NCBI GenBank assembly: GCA_002337085.1
Contig: DDFH01000006.1
Span: 835,098-899,097 of the forward strand
Origin: Hyphomonadaceae bacterium UBA1933
Lineage (GTDB): Bacteria > Pseudomonadota > Alphaproteobacteria > Caulobacterales > Aquidulcibacteraceae
Length of the DNA stretch: 64,000 nt
Direction: 5' to 3'
Shown one piece after another: positions 6,421 to 14,891 of the stretch (positions within the stretch are counted from its first letter, which is position 1; every line of letters begins with the position of its first letter). A program made the translations under genes and the position numbers. A model generated the notes under the pieces. It was not told where the DNA came from and searched no databases. It saw only the letters and a list, made by a program, of their open reading frames with translations.

Positions 6421-8409
6421 TTACTGCTCTACCCGTTTTCGTTCTTGCCCCAATGCACCAAGGGATTCGCCGCCTGCGGATGAGAAAAATTGCGCAAGGT
6501 TTTCATAAAACATTGCCATGGTTTGGCTATCCGGGCGGTTTAGATCGTCAATGGTTGGAAGTGGGTTAAGTGGCATTCCTTCATGGGCTTTATTCATAAA
6601 TTCTGACCAGATTATCGCCGGCAATGTGCCACCCGAAACCCCGTTCATGGGTTTAAATTCATCATTACCTACCCAAACCCCACAAATAATGTCGGCGGTA
6701 TAGCCAACAAACCACGCATCGCGGAAGTTTTGTGATGTTCCGGTTTTACCCGCCGCCTCGCGCCCATTGGCAAGCTGTGCGCGATGACCAGTACCAAAGG
6801 CAATAACATCGCCCAACATCGCAGTCATTTGCCGCGCTTTTAACGGGTCATAAACTTGGGTCGGGGCGTGGCTTTTGCGTTCATAGGCAATGGTGTTGCG
6901 CGTAGTATCAACCCGCTCGATTAAATATGGTTCAACCCGAACCCCATCATTGGCAAGCGTGGCATAGGCCCTTGTCATATCCATTAATGTCACTTCGCCA
7001 GCACCAAGGGCGATTGATGGGTGTTTTGGTAATTGGCTTTCAATGCCCAAACGCTGCGCCGTGCCAATGACACGGTCAATCCCGATTTGCACCGCAAGTT
7101 CGACCGCAACAGTATTGATTGATTTCGTCAATGCGGTTGAAAGTGTAACTTTGCCAGAATAGGTTTTGCCAAAGTTTTGTGGCTTCCAGCCATTGATATT
7201 AATTGGCTTGTCTTCTTTGATGGTGTTGGGCGTCATACCCATTTCAAGTGCGGCGGCATAAACAAGTGGTTTAAAGGTTGAACCTGGTTGGCGCTTGGCC
7301 TGTGTTACGCGGTTAAACTGGCTTTGCTTATAAGAGCGCCCACCAACAATTGCCAAAATCCGCCCTTGCTTATCAATCGCAATTAATGCCGCCTGATTAA
7401 CACCAGAGCCAGCGTTTTTTGCCAAGATTTTTTGAATGGTTTCAACCGCATCTTGTTGAATGCGTGGGTCAATAGTTATTCTTGCGATGCGATCAGGTGA
7501 GATTGGCGGGTCAAGCGTATCAATTTCTTTCGCTGCCATATCAACAGCATAGGCAAGCTCACCCTCATCAGGGTCGGGAGTAGTTTTTACGACTACTGGC
7601 TCTTTGGCAACATCTGCGGCAAGTTGCGGGGTGATGAAATGTGCATCAACCATTCTTTGTAAAACTACGGCGCGCCTATCAAGTGCGGGCTTGGCGGTTA
7701 TATCGATTGATAACCGCCCTGGCGCCTTTGGAAGCCCCGCGAGCATGGCAGCCTCACCAAGAGTGAGTTCTTGCGGTTTTTTTGAAAAATAACGCCATGC
7801 AGCGGCATCAATACCATAGGCATTATTACCAAAATAAATTCGATTTAAATAAACCTCTAGGATTTTCTTTTTGGGAAACTTGCTATCAATTTGCCACGCC
7901 AGAACCATTTCTTGTGCCTTGCGCTTTATGGTTTGGTGTGGGTTTAAGAATACGTTTTTAACAAGCTGTTGGGTGATGGTTGATGCGCCTTGAACTGTGT
8001 GTCCGGCGGCAATGTTTTTAACTAGGGCGCGCCCCACGCCAACAAAATCAACGCCTTTATGTTCAAAAAATCGTGCATCCTCTACGGCAAGAAATGGGGT
8101 AATAACGCGCGCCGGCAATTCATCAATTGGCACACGCCTTCCAAAACGTGGCCCACGCAAAGCGATGGTGCGCCCTTGGGAATCAACAACTTCTAACGAT
8201 GATGGTCGGTTGGAAACCCATAATTCTTGTTCAGAGCTAACGCTTGGCATATCGCCAAATAAATAATTAAATCCCAAAATTCCGCCGCCAATCATGCAGC
8301 CCCATAACAGCCCCCAGAATAGGATGCTTAATAATTGCATGCGAACATTTTTACGCCGCTTGGCTTCCATTAAATCGGCGCGGTAAACGTGGTTTTCAGG
8401 CTTTTTCAT
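6421..8409 (-). CDS. Class A penicillin-binding protein (PBP1A family)
   Basis: Bifunctional peptidoglycan synthase. From the ATG at 8409 the product is 662 residues: a cytoplasmic basic tail, one membrane helix (about 23-45), a GT51 transglycosylase domain with EDARFFEHKGVD and QGASTITQQLVKN, and a transpeptidase domain with GSTFKP (catalytic serine and lysine), KSINT (SxN) and KTGTS. The frame is open further upstream to 8502, but MKKPENHVYRADL at 8409 gives the usual short cytoplasmic tail; no strong ribosome site decides it. It is transcribed away from the GTA cluster, leaving a short divergent spacer. Confidence 0.92.
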   Translation of the reverse strand: MKKPENHVYRADLMEAKRRKNVRMQLLSILFWGLLWGCMIGGGILGFNYLFGDMPSVSSEQELWVSNRPSSLEVVDSQGRTIALRGPRFGRRVPIDELPARVITPFLAVEDARFFEHKGVDFVGVGRALVKNIAAGHTVQGASTITQQLVKNVFLNPHQTIKRKAQEMVLAWQIDSKFPKKKILEVYLNRIYFGNNAYGIDAAAWRYFSKKPQELTLGEAAMLAGLPKAPGRLSIDITAKPALDRRAVVLQRMVDAHFITPQLAADVAKEPVVVKTTPDPDEGELAYAVDMAAKEIDTLDPPISPDRIARITIDPRIQQDAVETIQKILAKNAGSGVNQAALIAIDKQGRILAIVGGRSYKQSQFNRVTQAKRQPGSTFKPLVYAAALEMGMTPNTIKEDKPININGWKPQNFGKTYSGKVTLSTALTKSINTVAVELAVQIGIDRVIGTAQRLGIESQLPKHPSIALGAGEVTLMDMTRAYATLANDGVRVEPYLIERVDTTRNTIAYERKSHAPTQVYDPLKARQMTAMLGDVIAFGTGHRAQLANGREAAGKTGTSQNFRDAWFVGYTADIICGVWVGNDEFKPMNGVSGGTLPAIIWSEFMNKAHEGMPLNPLPTIDDLNRPDSQTMAMFYENLAQFFSSAGGESLGALGQERKRVEQ

Positions 8410-8594
8410 CAGGTAAAATTTAATATAGTGATTCATCAAAGCTAAAACAGTTTTTGCGGATAATTTGGATTTATAAAACCATAACGCATTGAAAATAAAC
8501 AATTATGGGTTTGAATAATCTTTTTTAATCACCGCCCATAAGCATCGCATCCATAATCACACGGTTCAATGAGTGATGATTATGGAAAAAAATC

Positions 8595-9935
8595 TTGAAA
8601 GAATTGCCCAAAAACGACGTGAGCGCGACCTCTTATTTGCCGCGCTTGAACGCAAACTTGATCGCATCCTTGCCGCCACCGAAGCGAAAGGAATTATTGG
8701 GCAACATACCGCTGCACCGCCTCGAAATGTTGATGCAGGATTGGCGGTTTTGGGCGCGCCTTGCACAAATGCCACCAATGGGCAATTGGCGGACGTGGCT
8801 CTTTATGGGCGGTCGCGGTGCGGGAAAAACCCGCGCCGCCGCCGAATGGGTGACTGATATGGTCGCACAAGGTTATGCAAGCTCAATCGCGCTTATTGGT
8901 GCAACTTTGGGCGATGTTCGCAATGTTATGGTTGGTGGTAAATCTGGCTTGTTGGCAATTGCGCCACCAGAACTTGCCCCAAAATATGAGCCGTCAAAAC
9001 GGATTTTAACATGGGCTAATGGCGCAATTGCCTATGCCTATTCTGCCGAAGTTCCCGACAGTTTGCGTGGGCCACAGTTTGACCTTGCTTGGGGGGACGA
9101 ACTTGCGGCATGGGCGGATGGGGACGCGGTTTTGGATGTTTTGCGTCCGGCACTTCGGTTGGGCGAAAATCCAAAAGTTGTTTTAACCACTACCCCACGC
9201 CCAGTGCCATGGGTCAAGGATTTATTGCTTGATGAAACCTGCGTAATTACCCGTTCATCAACCCGTGACAATGCCGCCAATTTGGCAAAAGGCGTGGTCG
9301 ATGATTTGGAAAGACGTTTTGATAACAGCATTTGGGCGCGGCAAGAATTATTCGGCGAATTAATTGAAGATCCCGAAGGGGCATTATGGTCACGCGATGA
9401 TATTAAACGTGCGCGTGCTTTGCCAAAAGCCCATGATTTTGACACCATTTTAATTGCGGTTGATCCACCGGCTACCAAGGGCAAAAATGCTGATGCTTGT
9501 GGGATAATTATTGCCGGAAAAAATGGCAAGAACGCGTGGGTTATCGATGATTTAACTACCCAAGGACAAGCGCCCAATGAATGGGCGGCGGTAATTGCAA
9601 AGGCCTATGAAAAATATGCCGCCAATTACATCCTTGCCGAGGGTAATCAGGGCGGGGAGATGGTGCGCGAAATCATCAAATTGCAATCCCCCGAGGCGAT
9701 GGTCAGGCTGGTGCATGCGTCAAAATCGAAACGAGTGCGCGCCGAACCAGTGGCACTTTTATACGCGCAAAACCGTATTTGCCACAACCGCCATTTCCCC
9801 GCCCTTGAAGACGAGATGTGTTCATTCGGTACACAGAATTTTCGCGGTAGCCCCAATCGTATGGATGCCCTTGTCCATGCGCTAACACATCTTTTGTTGG
9901 TGCAAAAATCCAATCCCAAAATCAGACCAATTTAA
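8595..9935 (+). CDS. GTA terminase large subunit (g2-type)
   Basis: DNA-packaging motor of a gene transfer agent. 446 residues: Walker A GGRGAGKT (72-79), a Walker-B-like segment LAWGDE, and a C-terminal nuclease domain with the acidic block IAVDPP. NWRTWLFMGGRGAGKTRAAAEWV is the typical start of the ATPase domain in Rhodobacter-type GTAs. The annotated start is TTG at 8595. An ATG at 8582 lies one base out of frame across a run of seven A residues (8586-8592), and with six A it would give a product beginning MEKILKELPK. No strong ribosome site is visible for TTG, so the true N-terminus is uncertain. First gene of the operon, divergent from the penicillin-binding protein; I see no separate g1. 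Confidence 0.9.
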   Translation: MKELPKNDVSATSYLPRLNANLIASLPPPKRKELLGNIPLHRLEMLMQDWRFWARLAQMPPMGNWRTWLFMGGRGAGKTRAAAEWVTDMVAQGYASSIALIGATLGDVRNVMVGGKSGLLAIAPPELAPKYEPSKRILTWANGAIAYAYSAEVPDSLRGPQFDLAWGDELAAWADGDAVLDVLRPALRLGENPKVVLTTTPRPVPWVKDLLLDETCVITRSSTRDNAANLAKGVVDDLERRFDNSIWARQELFGELIEDPEGALWSRDDIKRARALPKAHDFDTILIAVDPPATKGKNADACGIIIAGKNGKNAWVIDDLTTQGQAPNEWAAVIAKAYEKYAANYILAEGNQGGEMVREIIKLQSPEAMVRLVHASKSKRVRAEPVALLYAQNRICHNRHFPALEDEMCSFGTQNFRGSPNRMDALVHALTHLLLVQKSNPKIRPI

Positions 9936-9947
9936 AGGGAAATCAAA

Positions 9948-11087
9948 ATGTTTTCATTTGCAAAAAGAAAAAATGCCCAAACAGAAGCTAAGAATAATTC
10001 ATTTCTTGCCTTTGCAAACCTTGGTAATCCGGTTTGGACACCGCGTGATTATGGTGCTTTGGCACGTGAAGGTTATCGCCAAAATCCGATTGCCTATCGT
10101 TGCGTAAGAATGATTGCCGATGCGGTCGCATCAATTCCTTTGGTTTTAAAAGATAAAGAAGGCAAAACCCATCCCTATCAGTCATTGATTGATAAACCAA
10201 ATTTTGAACAAACTTATAGCGAGCTTGCCGAAGCCTTTATCGGGCATTTGCAAATTGCGGGTAATGCCTATCTTGAAATTGTGGCAATTGATAATATCCC
10301 CAAGGAATTAATTGCCCTGCGCCCCGATACAATGCGAATTATCAAGGGGCAGAATGGCTGGATAATCGGTTGGGAACAACAAATCGGCACTGTTAAACGT
10401 CGTCTTTGGCGCGATATGGTAACAGGTCGGTCACAAGCTTTACACCTTAAAACCTTTAATCCTTGTGATGATTTATATGGCCAAAGCCCGATCGAACCCG
10501 CCGCCACCGCAATTGATATTCATAATGCGGGTGGGGCGTGGAATAAGGCATTAATTGATAATGCCGCCCGCCCATCGGGTGCATTGGTTTATCGTGGTCA
10601 AAATGGCATGGAGCGCCTTTCGGATGAGCAATTTGAACGCCTAAAGGCCGAGCTAACCCTTGCCCATACTGGTGCAAATAATGCGGGGCGCCCTTTATTG
10701 CTTGAAGGCGGTCTTGAATGGTCGCCAATGTCATTATCCCCACAAGAAATGGATTTTGTGGAGGCCAGAAGGCAGGCTTCGCGTGATATTGCCCTTGCCT
10801 TTGGAGTGCCACCAATGTTGCTTGGCATCCCTGGCGATAATACTTATTCAAACTATAAAGAGGCCAATAACGCTTTTTATCGCCAAACCATTATTCCACT
10901 GGTTAATAAATTTTCTGCGGCTTTGGCGGGGCTTTTAAATGGATGGACAGAAGCCGCCGTTTTCATCACCGCCAATTTCGATGCCGTAAACGCACTTGGT
11001 ACAGAGCGCGACAGCCTTTGGGCGCGTCTAGATAATGCAACATTTCTTACAGATGCCGAAAAGCGCAAACTTGCGGGGCTTGAATGA
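9948..11087 (+). CDS. GTA portal protein (g3-type, HK97 family)
   Basis: Twelve-fold ring through which DNA enters the head. 379 residues, close to the RcGTA portal size. Family signals are an N-terminal WTPRDYGALAREGYRQNPIAYRCV region, the middle segment ALRPDTMRI, and the conserved block AFGVPPMLLGIPGDNTYSNYKEA that ends in FYRQTIIPL. AAGGGA lies 8 bp before the ATG. It follows the terminase after 12 bp, and its stop overlaps the next gene by ATGA. Confidence 0.93.
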   Translation: MFSFAKRKNAQTEAKNNSFLAFANLGNPVWTPRDYGALAREGYRQNPIAYRCVRMIADAVASIPLVLKDKEGKTHPYQSLIDKPNFEQTYSELAEAFIGHLQIAGNAYLEIVAIDNIPKELIALRPDTMRIIKGQNGWIIGWEQQIGTVKRRLWRDMVTGRSQALHLKTFNPCDDLYGQSPIEPAATAIDIHNAGGAWNKALIDNAARPSGALVYRGQNGMERLSDEQFERLKAELTLAHTGANNAGRPLLLEGGLEWSPMSLSPQEMDFVEARRQASRDIALAFGVPPMLLGIPGDNTYSNYKEANNAFYRQTIIPLVNKFSAALAGLLNGWTEAAVFITANFDAVNALGTERDSLWARLDNATFLTDAEKRKLAGLE

Positions 11088-11326
11088 TGGAAAAATATTT
11101 CGATTCCCGCATCAATCTTGCCTTTATTTTTGCGGTTTTATTGCAGGCAATAACCGCATTCATCTGGATTGGTGGCGCTGCCGAGCGGTTAGATAGTTTT
11201 GAAATTCGCCTCAATCAACAAGCCCCCATCAATGAGCGCATGGCACGCATAGAAGCCGAAATGCAGGCCGCCCGCCAAAGCCTTAATCGTATTGAAGACA
11301 GGTTGGATAAAGGAACTAATAAATGA
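11084..11326 (+). CDS. GTA small membrane/coiled-coil protein (g3.5 position)
   Basis: 80 residues occupying the slot of RcGTA g3.5, between portal and prohead protease. Residues about 10-31 form one hydrophobic helix. The rest is a charged heptad-like helix (RLDSFEIRLNQQ ... MARIEAEMQAARQSLNRIEDRLD) that probably forms a coiled coil. Start and stop overlap both neighbours by ATGA, so translational coupling is strong. ATG 11084 and ATG 11087 are both possible starts. The role is unknown; a membrane tether or assembly factor is a guess. Confidence 0.8.
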   Translation: MMEKYFDSRINLAFIFAVLLQAITAFIWIGGAAERLDSFEIRLNQQAPINERMARIEAEMQAARQSLNRIEDRLDKGTNK

Positions 11327-11748
11327 GTTTTTTGCAAATCGCGGGCTATGCGAGCCTGTTTGGTATCAAGGATTTGGCGGGGGATATTGTTGAACGCGGG
11401 GCATTCGCCAACAGCCTTAAACAATTACCCGCAGGGTCGGTGCGCATGCTTTATCAACATAATGGCAACCGCCCAATTGGCGAGTGGACAAAACTTTTTG
11501 AAGATGAAATCGGCCTTTGGGCAGAAGGGCTAATTTATGACGCAAATGATGATGCCGCACATGCGCAATCAATGGTGAAATCAGGGCAGATGGACGGGCT
11601 TTCAATTGGCTTTCGTACCCTTGATTTCACCCCCGCAAATGGCGGTCGCATTCTAAAAGAAATTGATTTGCGGGAAATTTCCTTGGTGGCGTTTCCGATG
11701 TTGCCGCGCGCCCGCCTGAAAACCATCAATCAATCTATCGCAGCATAA
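11323..11748 (+). CDS. GTA prohead protease (g4-type)
   Basis: 141 residues of the HK97 prohead protease family (U35/S78). It matures the capsid by cutting off the scaffold-like N-terminus of the capsid protein. Seen: GYASLFGIKDLAGDIVERGAF at the N-terminus, MLYQHNGNRPIGEW carrying the presumed catalytic histidine, and MDGLSIGFRT carrying the presumed catalytic serine, followed by LREISLVAFPMLPRA. It overlaps g3.5 by 4 bp and is followed by the capsid gene after 12 bp. Confidence 0.92.
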   Translation: MSFLQIAGYASLFGIKDLAGDIVERGAFANSLKQLPAGSVRMLYQHNGNRPIGEWTKLFEDEIGLWAEGLIYDANDDAAHAQSMVKSGQMDGLSIGFRTLDFTPANGGRILKEIDLREISLVAFPMLPRARLKTINQSIAA

Positions 11749-11760
11749 GAGGAGTTATTA

Positions 11761-12999
11761 ATGCAGGATATTGAAAATAAAAGTGCGCCCAATCCAAAGG
11801 CCGCGCGTGACGAAATCATGAAAACATTTGAGGCATTCAAAGCCGCTAATGATGAAAGGCTTCATAGTCTTGAACACAAAATTGCCCCCCATAAAGTTAA
11901 TTATGATGTCTTGTTGGAAGAAAAGGTTGATCGTATTGATCGCGCCTTGTCACAAGCCCAAGCAAGCCTTGACAGGCTGGCACTTATTGGCGCCCGCCCA
12001 CAAGCAAGCGCGGAGGGTGAACAAAAATCGGCGCATAATCAGGCATGGTCGCAATTCATGCGCCGTGGTGATGAAAATGCCTTGCACCGTGTTGAGGAAA
12101 AATCATTGTCGGCAACTGTTGCTTCAGATGGCGGCCATGTTGCCCCCGCCGAAGTGCAAGCAGTAATTGAACGTGTACTTTCAAATATTTCGCCAATGCG
12201 CAAAATTGCAAGTGTGCGTCCAACCAATTCAGGGACGTTTAAAAAGCCAATTGCAACCACTGCTGCGGCGGTGGGTTGGGTTGCCGAAACCGGTGCGCGT
12301 GCGCAAACCAATACCCCAAGCCTTGATTTATTGGCATTTCCAATTGGTGAGATTTATGCAATGGCGGCCGCCACCCAAACCCTGCTGGATGATGCGGCGG
12401 TTGATATTGATGCGTGGCTTGCAGGTGAAATCGCCCAAAGTTTTGCGACCGCTGAAAGTGCCGCCTTTATTACTGGTGATGGTACAAATAAACCAAAAGG
12501 GATTGCCGCATATAATGTGGTTGCGGATGCGACCCAAACCTATGGCTCTTTGGGATATATCGCAACTGGTGCGGCGGGTGCGTTTGCGGCGACCAATCCG
12601 GTCGATAAATTAGTTGATTTAACCTATGCCCCACGCACACCATACCGCGCCAATGCGTCATTCTTAATGAACCGCCGCACATTGGGGCAAGTGCGCAAAT
12701 TCAAAGACAGCACTGGGCAATATATTTGGCAGCCGTCACTCATTGCGGGGCAACCAACCACTTTGCTTGGCTATAATGTCTATGAAGCCGAAGATATGGC
12801 AGATGTGGCGGCAAACAGCCTTTCAATCGCTTTTGGCGATTTTGAAAAAGGCTATTTGATTGTCGATAGAACCGATATTCGCGTGCTTAGAGATCCATAT
12901 TCCAACAAGCCTTATGTCCTGTTTTATGTAACCAAGCGCGTAGGCGGTGGTGTGCAGGATTATGACGCGATTAAATTCCTTAAATTTGCTGCTTCCTAG
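11761..12999 (+). CDS. GTA major capsid protein (g5-type, HK97 fold)
   Basis: 412 residues. An N-terminal helical delta-domain (about 1-105, rich in E/K/R heptads) is expected to be removed by the preceding protease. The HK97-fold shell domain follows, with GWVAETGARAQTNTPSLD, AAATQTLLDDAAVDIDAWLA and FITGDGTNKPKGI, all diagnostic of GTA and HK97-type capsids. A strong ribosome site (GAGGAG) precedes the ATG, as expected for the most abundant product. Composition matches its neighbours. Confidence 0.95.
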   Translation: MQDIENKSAPNPKAARDEIMKTFEAFKAANDERLHSLEHKIAPHKVNYDVLLEEKVDRIDRALSQAQASLDRLALIGARPQASAEGEQKSAHNQAWSQFMRRGDENALHRVEEKSLSATVASDGGHVAPAEVQAVIERVLSNISPMRKIASVRPTNSGTFKKPIATTAAAVGWVAETGARAQTNTPSLDLLAFPIGEIYAMAAATQTLLDDAAVDIDAWLAGEIAQSFATAESAAFITGDGTNKPKGIAAYNVVADATQTYGSLGYIATGAAGAFAATNPVDKLVDLTYAPRTPYRANASFLMNRRTLGQVRKFKDSTGQYIWQPSLIAGQPTTLLGYNVYEAEDMADVAANSLSIAFGDFEKGYLIVDRTDIRVLRDPYSNKPYVLFYVTKRVGGGVQDYDAIKFLKFAAS

Positions 13000-13006
13000 G
13001 TGATAA

Positions 13007-13534
13007 ATGACGAATATTGTTTTGGTGCCGCCATCTGAACTTCCGCTTTCTTTGGATGAGGTGAAAACCTATCTAAGAATTGGCACAGACGGCGATGATA
13101 ATATGCTTTTGCTATTGTTAAAGGCGGCGGTGGAATTGGTGGAGGCACGTAGTGCCACTGCCCTTATCACCCGAAAACTGCGCCAAAACATTTCGGCAAA
13201 GGAAATAGAGCGGGCGGTCTATTTAGCGGGGCAAAGCGGGCAAAAGCCGTATTTAAGGCCTGATTACCGCAATGTTACGGCGATTGAAGCGGTTAGAAAT
13301 TCCATAAATGGGATTATGACTACGGCAAACGACCTTATAGATTTGCAGGATAATTTATTCTATCTCAACCGATATAGTGAAGGTCTGGAAATTGATTATT
13401 TTGCCGGTTTTTCCGATGCGGCATCCGTTCCCGATACTTATAAATTGGAAATTTTAGAAGAAATAAACCGCGCAATTCAAACCCGTGACGGGGATATCCA
13501 AAAGCCAAACCTAAATAATGGGGTGCGGCTATGA
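13007..13534 (+). CDS. GTA head-tail connector (g6-type, phiE125 gp8 family)
   Basis: 175 residues. The opening block LPLSLDEVKTYLRIGTDGDDNMLLLLLKAAVELVEARS is the signature of the phage head-tail connector (DnaPack/phiE125 gp8-like) family. In RcGTA this protein is the adaptor ring beneath the portal. Its TGA overlaps the ATG of the tail-terminator gene by 4 bp, so there is no room for the g7 head-closure gene that normally lies between them. Confidence 0.88.
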   Translation: MTNIVLVPPSELPLSLDEVKTYLRIGTDGDDNMLLLLLKAAVELVEARSATALITRKLRQNISAKEIERAVYLAGQSGQKPYLRPDYRNVTAIEAVRNSINGIMTTANDLIDLQDNLFYLNRYSEGLEIDYFAGFSDAASVPDTYKLEILEEINRAIQTRDGDIQKPNLNNGVRL

Positions 13535-13923
13535 TTGCGGTTCAAGAATTAATCACCTCTTCCCTAAAGTCCGATGCGGGTATCCGGTCCGCATTGGGTA
13601 ACCCCGCCCGCATTTATGATGCACCCGTCAAACACGCGCTTATGCCCTTTGCAGTTTGGCGCAGGTGGGAACAAAAACCTGTGGCGGGCGATTATGAAGG
13701 GGCAATTGAATATACCGCCACCATTGAAATCACCTGTAAAAACAACGGTATTGACGATGCCAAAACGGCGGTGGCGGCAATTCAAAAATGGGCAATCAAT
13801 GCCAAACCAGAAGACGAACAAACCAAAATCATTCTTATCATGACCAATTATGCCGATGTTTACCGCGCCATAGATGGGCGAACTTTTTTGGGTGTCGTGC
13901 GGCTTAAAATTTTGGTTGCATAA
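13531..13923 (+). CDS. GTA tail terminator, DUF3168 (g8-type)
   Basis: 130 residues matching the DUF3168 pattern: start IAVQELITSSLKSDAGIRSALG, the PFAVWRRWE strand, and a C-terminal VYRAIDGRTFLGVVRLKILVA. In GTAs this ring ends the tail tube and joins it to the head. It overlaps g6 by ATGA. It is followed by a 79-bp spacer containing a REP-like palindrome before the tube gene. Confidence 0.85.
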   Translation: MIAVQELITSSLKSDAGIRSALGNPARIYDAPVKHALMPFAVWRRWEQKPVAGDYEGAIEYTATIEITCKNNGIDDAKTAVAAIQKWAINAKPEDEQTKIILIMTNYADVYRAIDGRTFLGVVRLKILVA

Positions 13924-13931
13924 ACATTTTT

Positions 13932-13967
13932 CTCCTCCCCTGTGAGCGTAGCGAACGGGGGAGGGGG
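13932..13967. repeat. REP-like GC-rich palindrome inside the GTA operon
   Basis: CTCCTCCCC (13932-13940) faces CGGGGGAGG (13956-13964) across a spacer that itself contains GAGCGTAGCGAAC; at least 7-8 bp can pair. It has the look of a dispersed intergenic palindrome and occupies one of the few spacers in an otherwise nearly gapless operon. No U-tract follows, so termination is unlikely, but RNA processing or stabilisation is possible. Confidence 0.6.
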
Positions 13968-14002
13968 CAATTAATCCCCACCCTATAATCAAAGGATATA
14001 CA

Positions 14003-14419
14003 ATGACACTCCAAGCAGCAAGAGACATTCTCTTGAAAATCTCTGATGGGGCGGAAACCCCAAATTTTATAACTATCGGTGGTTTGCGGGCGCGTACCAT
14101 TGCGCTTTCTGCTAAGGCAATTGATGGTACGGCATCGGATTCGGCGGGTAATTGGCGCGAACTTTTGCCCAATGCAGGTTTAAAGGAAGTTTCGGTTACG
14201 GGTTCTGGCGTGTTCAAAGACACAGCCGCCGATGAAATTGTCCGCGCCGCATTTTTCAACCAGGATGCCCGTATCTGGCGGCTTGTTATCCCTAGTTTCG
14301 GGCAACTCGAAGGGCTGTTTATAATTTCAAATCTTGAATATGGCGGCAATTATGACGGTGAGGCAAACTTCTCCATGACCCTTAATTCAGCGGGGCAAAT
14401 TGGGTTTAATATACTATGA
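14003..14419 (+). CDS. GTA major tail tube protein (g9-type)
   Basis: 138 residues of the TP901-1-like major tail protein family, the polymerising tube subunit. Seen: DILLKISDGAETPNFITIGGLRARTI at the N-terminus, the WRELLPNAGLKEVSVTGSGVFKD block, and FEN-like beta strands ending in FSMTLNSAGQIGF. An AAGGA ribosome site lies 9 bp upstream. Separated from g8 by the spacer with the palindrome; its stop overlaps the next ATG by 4 bp. Confidence 0.93.
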   Translation: MTLQAARDILLKISDGAETPNFITIGGLRARTIALSAKAIDGTASDSAGNWRELLPNAGLKEVSVTGSGVFKDTAADEIVRAAFFNQDARIWRLVIPSFGQLEGLFIISNLEYGGNYDGEANFSMTLNSAGQIGFNIL

Positions 14420-14709
14420 TTATCAATCAAAAACGTGGTGAAGTGGCAATCGAAATTAATGGCAAAGCCCAAAAACTTTGCCTTACTTTGGGGGCATTAG
14501 CAGAGCTTGAGACCGCATTTTCCGCCCAAAGCCTTCAAGATTTGGGGCAAAAAATGGGGAATTTGGGCGCACAAGAAATTCTAATCGTGTTGATGATTTT
14601 ATTAAAAGGCGGTGGCGAATTGTTTGAGCTTGAAACCCTTAAAAATTCCGACCTTAACCCCAAAATTGCCGCGCAAAAAATTGCCGAATGTTTTGAAAAA
14701 TGCACATAG
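14416..14709 (+). CDS. GTA tail assembly chaperone, N-part (g10-type)
   Basis: 97 residues; matches the GTA gp10/tail-assembly-chaperone pattern (NQKRGEVAIEINGKAQKLCLTLGALAELETAF). In tailed phages this protein coats the tape measure before tube polymerisation. It overlaps g9 by ATGA and the next small gene by 10 bp. In many phages the two chaperone forms are made by programmed frameshifting; here, as in RcGTA, they are two overlapping genes. Confidence 0.85.
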   Translation: MIINQKRGEVAIEINGKAQKLCLTLGALAELETAFSAQSLQDLGQKMGNLGAQEILIVLMILLKGGGELFELETLKNSDLNPKIAAQKIAECFEKCT

Positions 14710-14891
14710 AGCAATCACGAAATTATTGGGCGCAAATGATACGTTTTGCCTTATCCATCGGCATGATGCCCCGCGAATTTTGGCAATTATCGGTTTTGGA
14801 ATGGAAAATGCTGGTGGGGGAAAATTCCCAATCTTTAAGTCGCCCTGAATTTGAAAAATTATTGAAAGAATTTGATAATGACACAAGATAA
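14700..14891 (+). CDS. GTA tail assembly chaperone, C-part (g10.1-type)
   Basis: 63 residues in the position of RcGTA g10.1 (TIGR02216-like). The motif WAQMIRFALSIGMMPREFWQLSVLEWKML is the family core. It begins 10 bp before the end of g10 and overlaps the start of the tape measure by 14 bp, so translation of all three is probably coupled. Assignment rests on this motif plus position. Confidence 0.82.
   Translation: MHIEQSRNYWAQMIRFALSIGMMPREFWQLSVLEWKMLVGENSQSLSRPEFEKLLKEFDNDTR

Noticed and set aside
8409..8502. Longer N-terminus for the penicillin-binding protein
   Set aside because: The extra 31 residues are hydrophobic/aromatic with no ribosome site, and the shorter start gives the normal cytoplasmic tail.
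8573..8857. Reading frame of 94 codons overlapping the terminase start, a possible GTA g1
   Set aside because: Its first 40 codons look protein-like, but the rest becomes Arg/Cys-rich nonsense while the overlapping frame is clearly terminase. It probably reflects the start ambiguity at the A7 run.
13564..14349. 261-codon antisense frame across the tail-terminator and tail-tube genes
   Set aside because: Opposite strand of two well-supported GTA genes and the palindrome; the product has no coherent hydrophobic pattern or motif.
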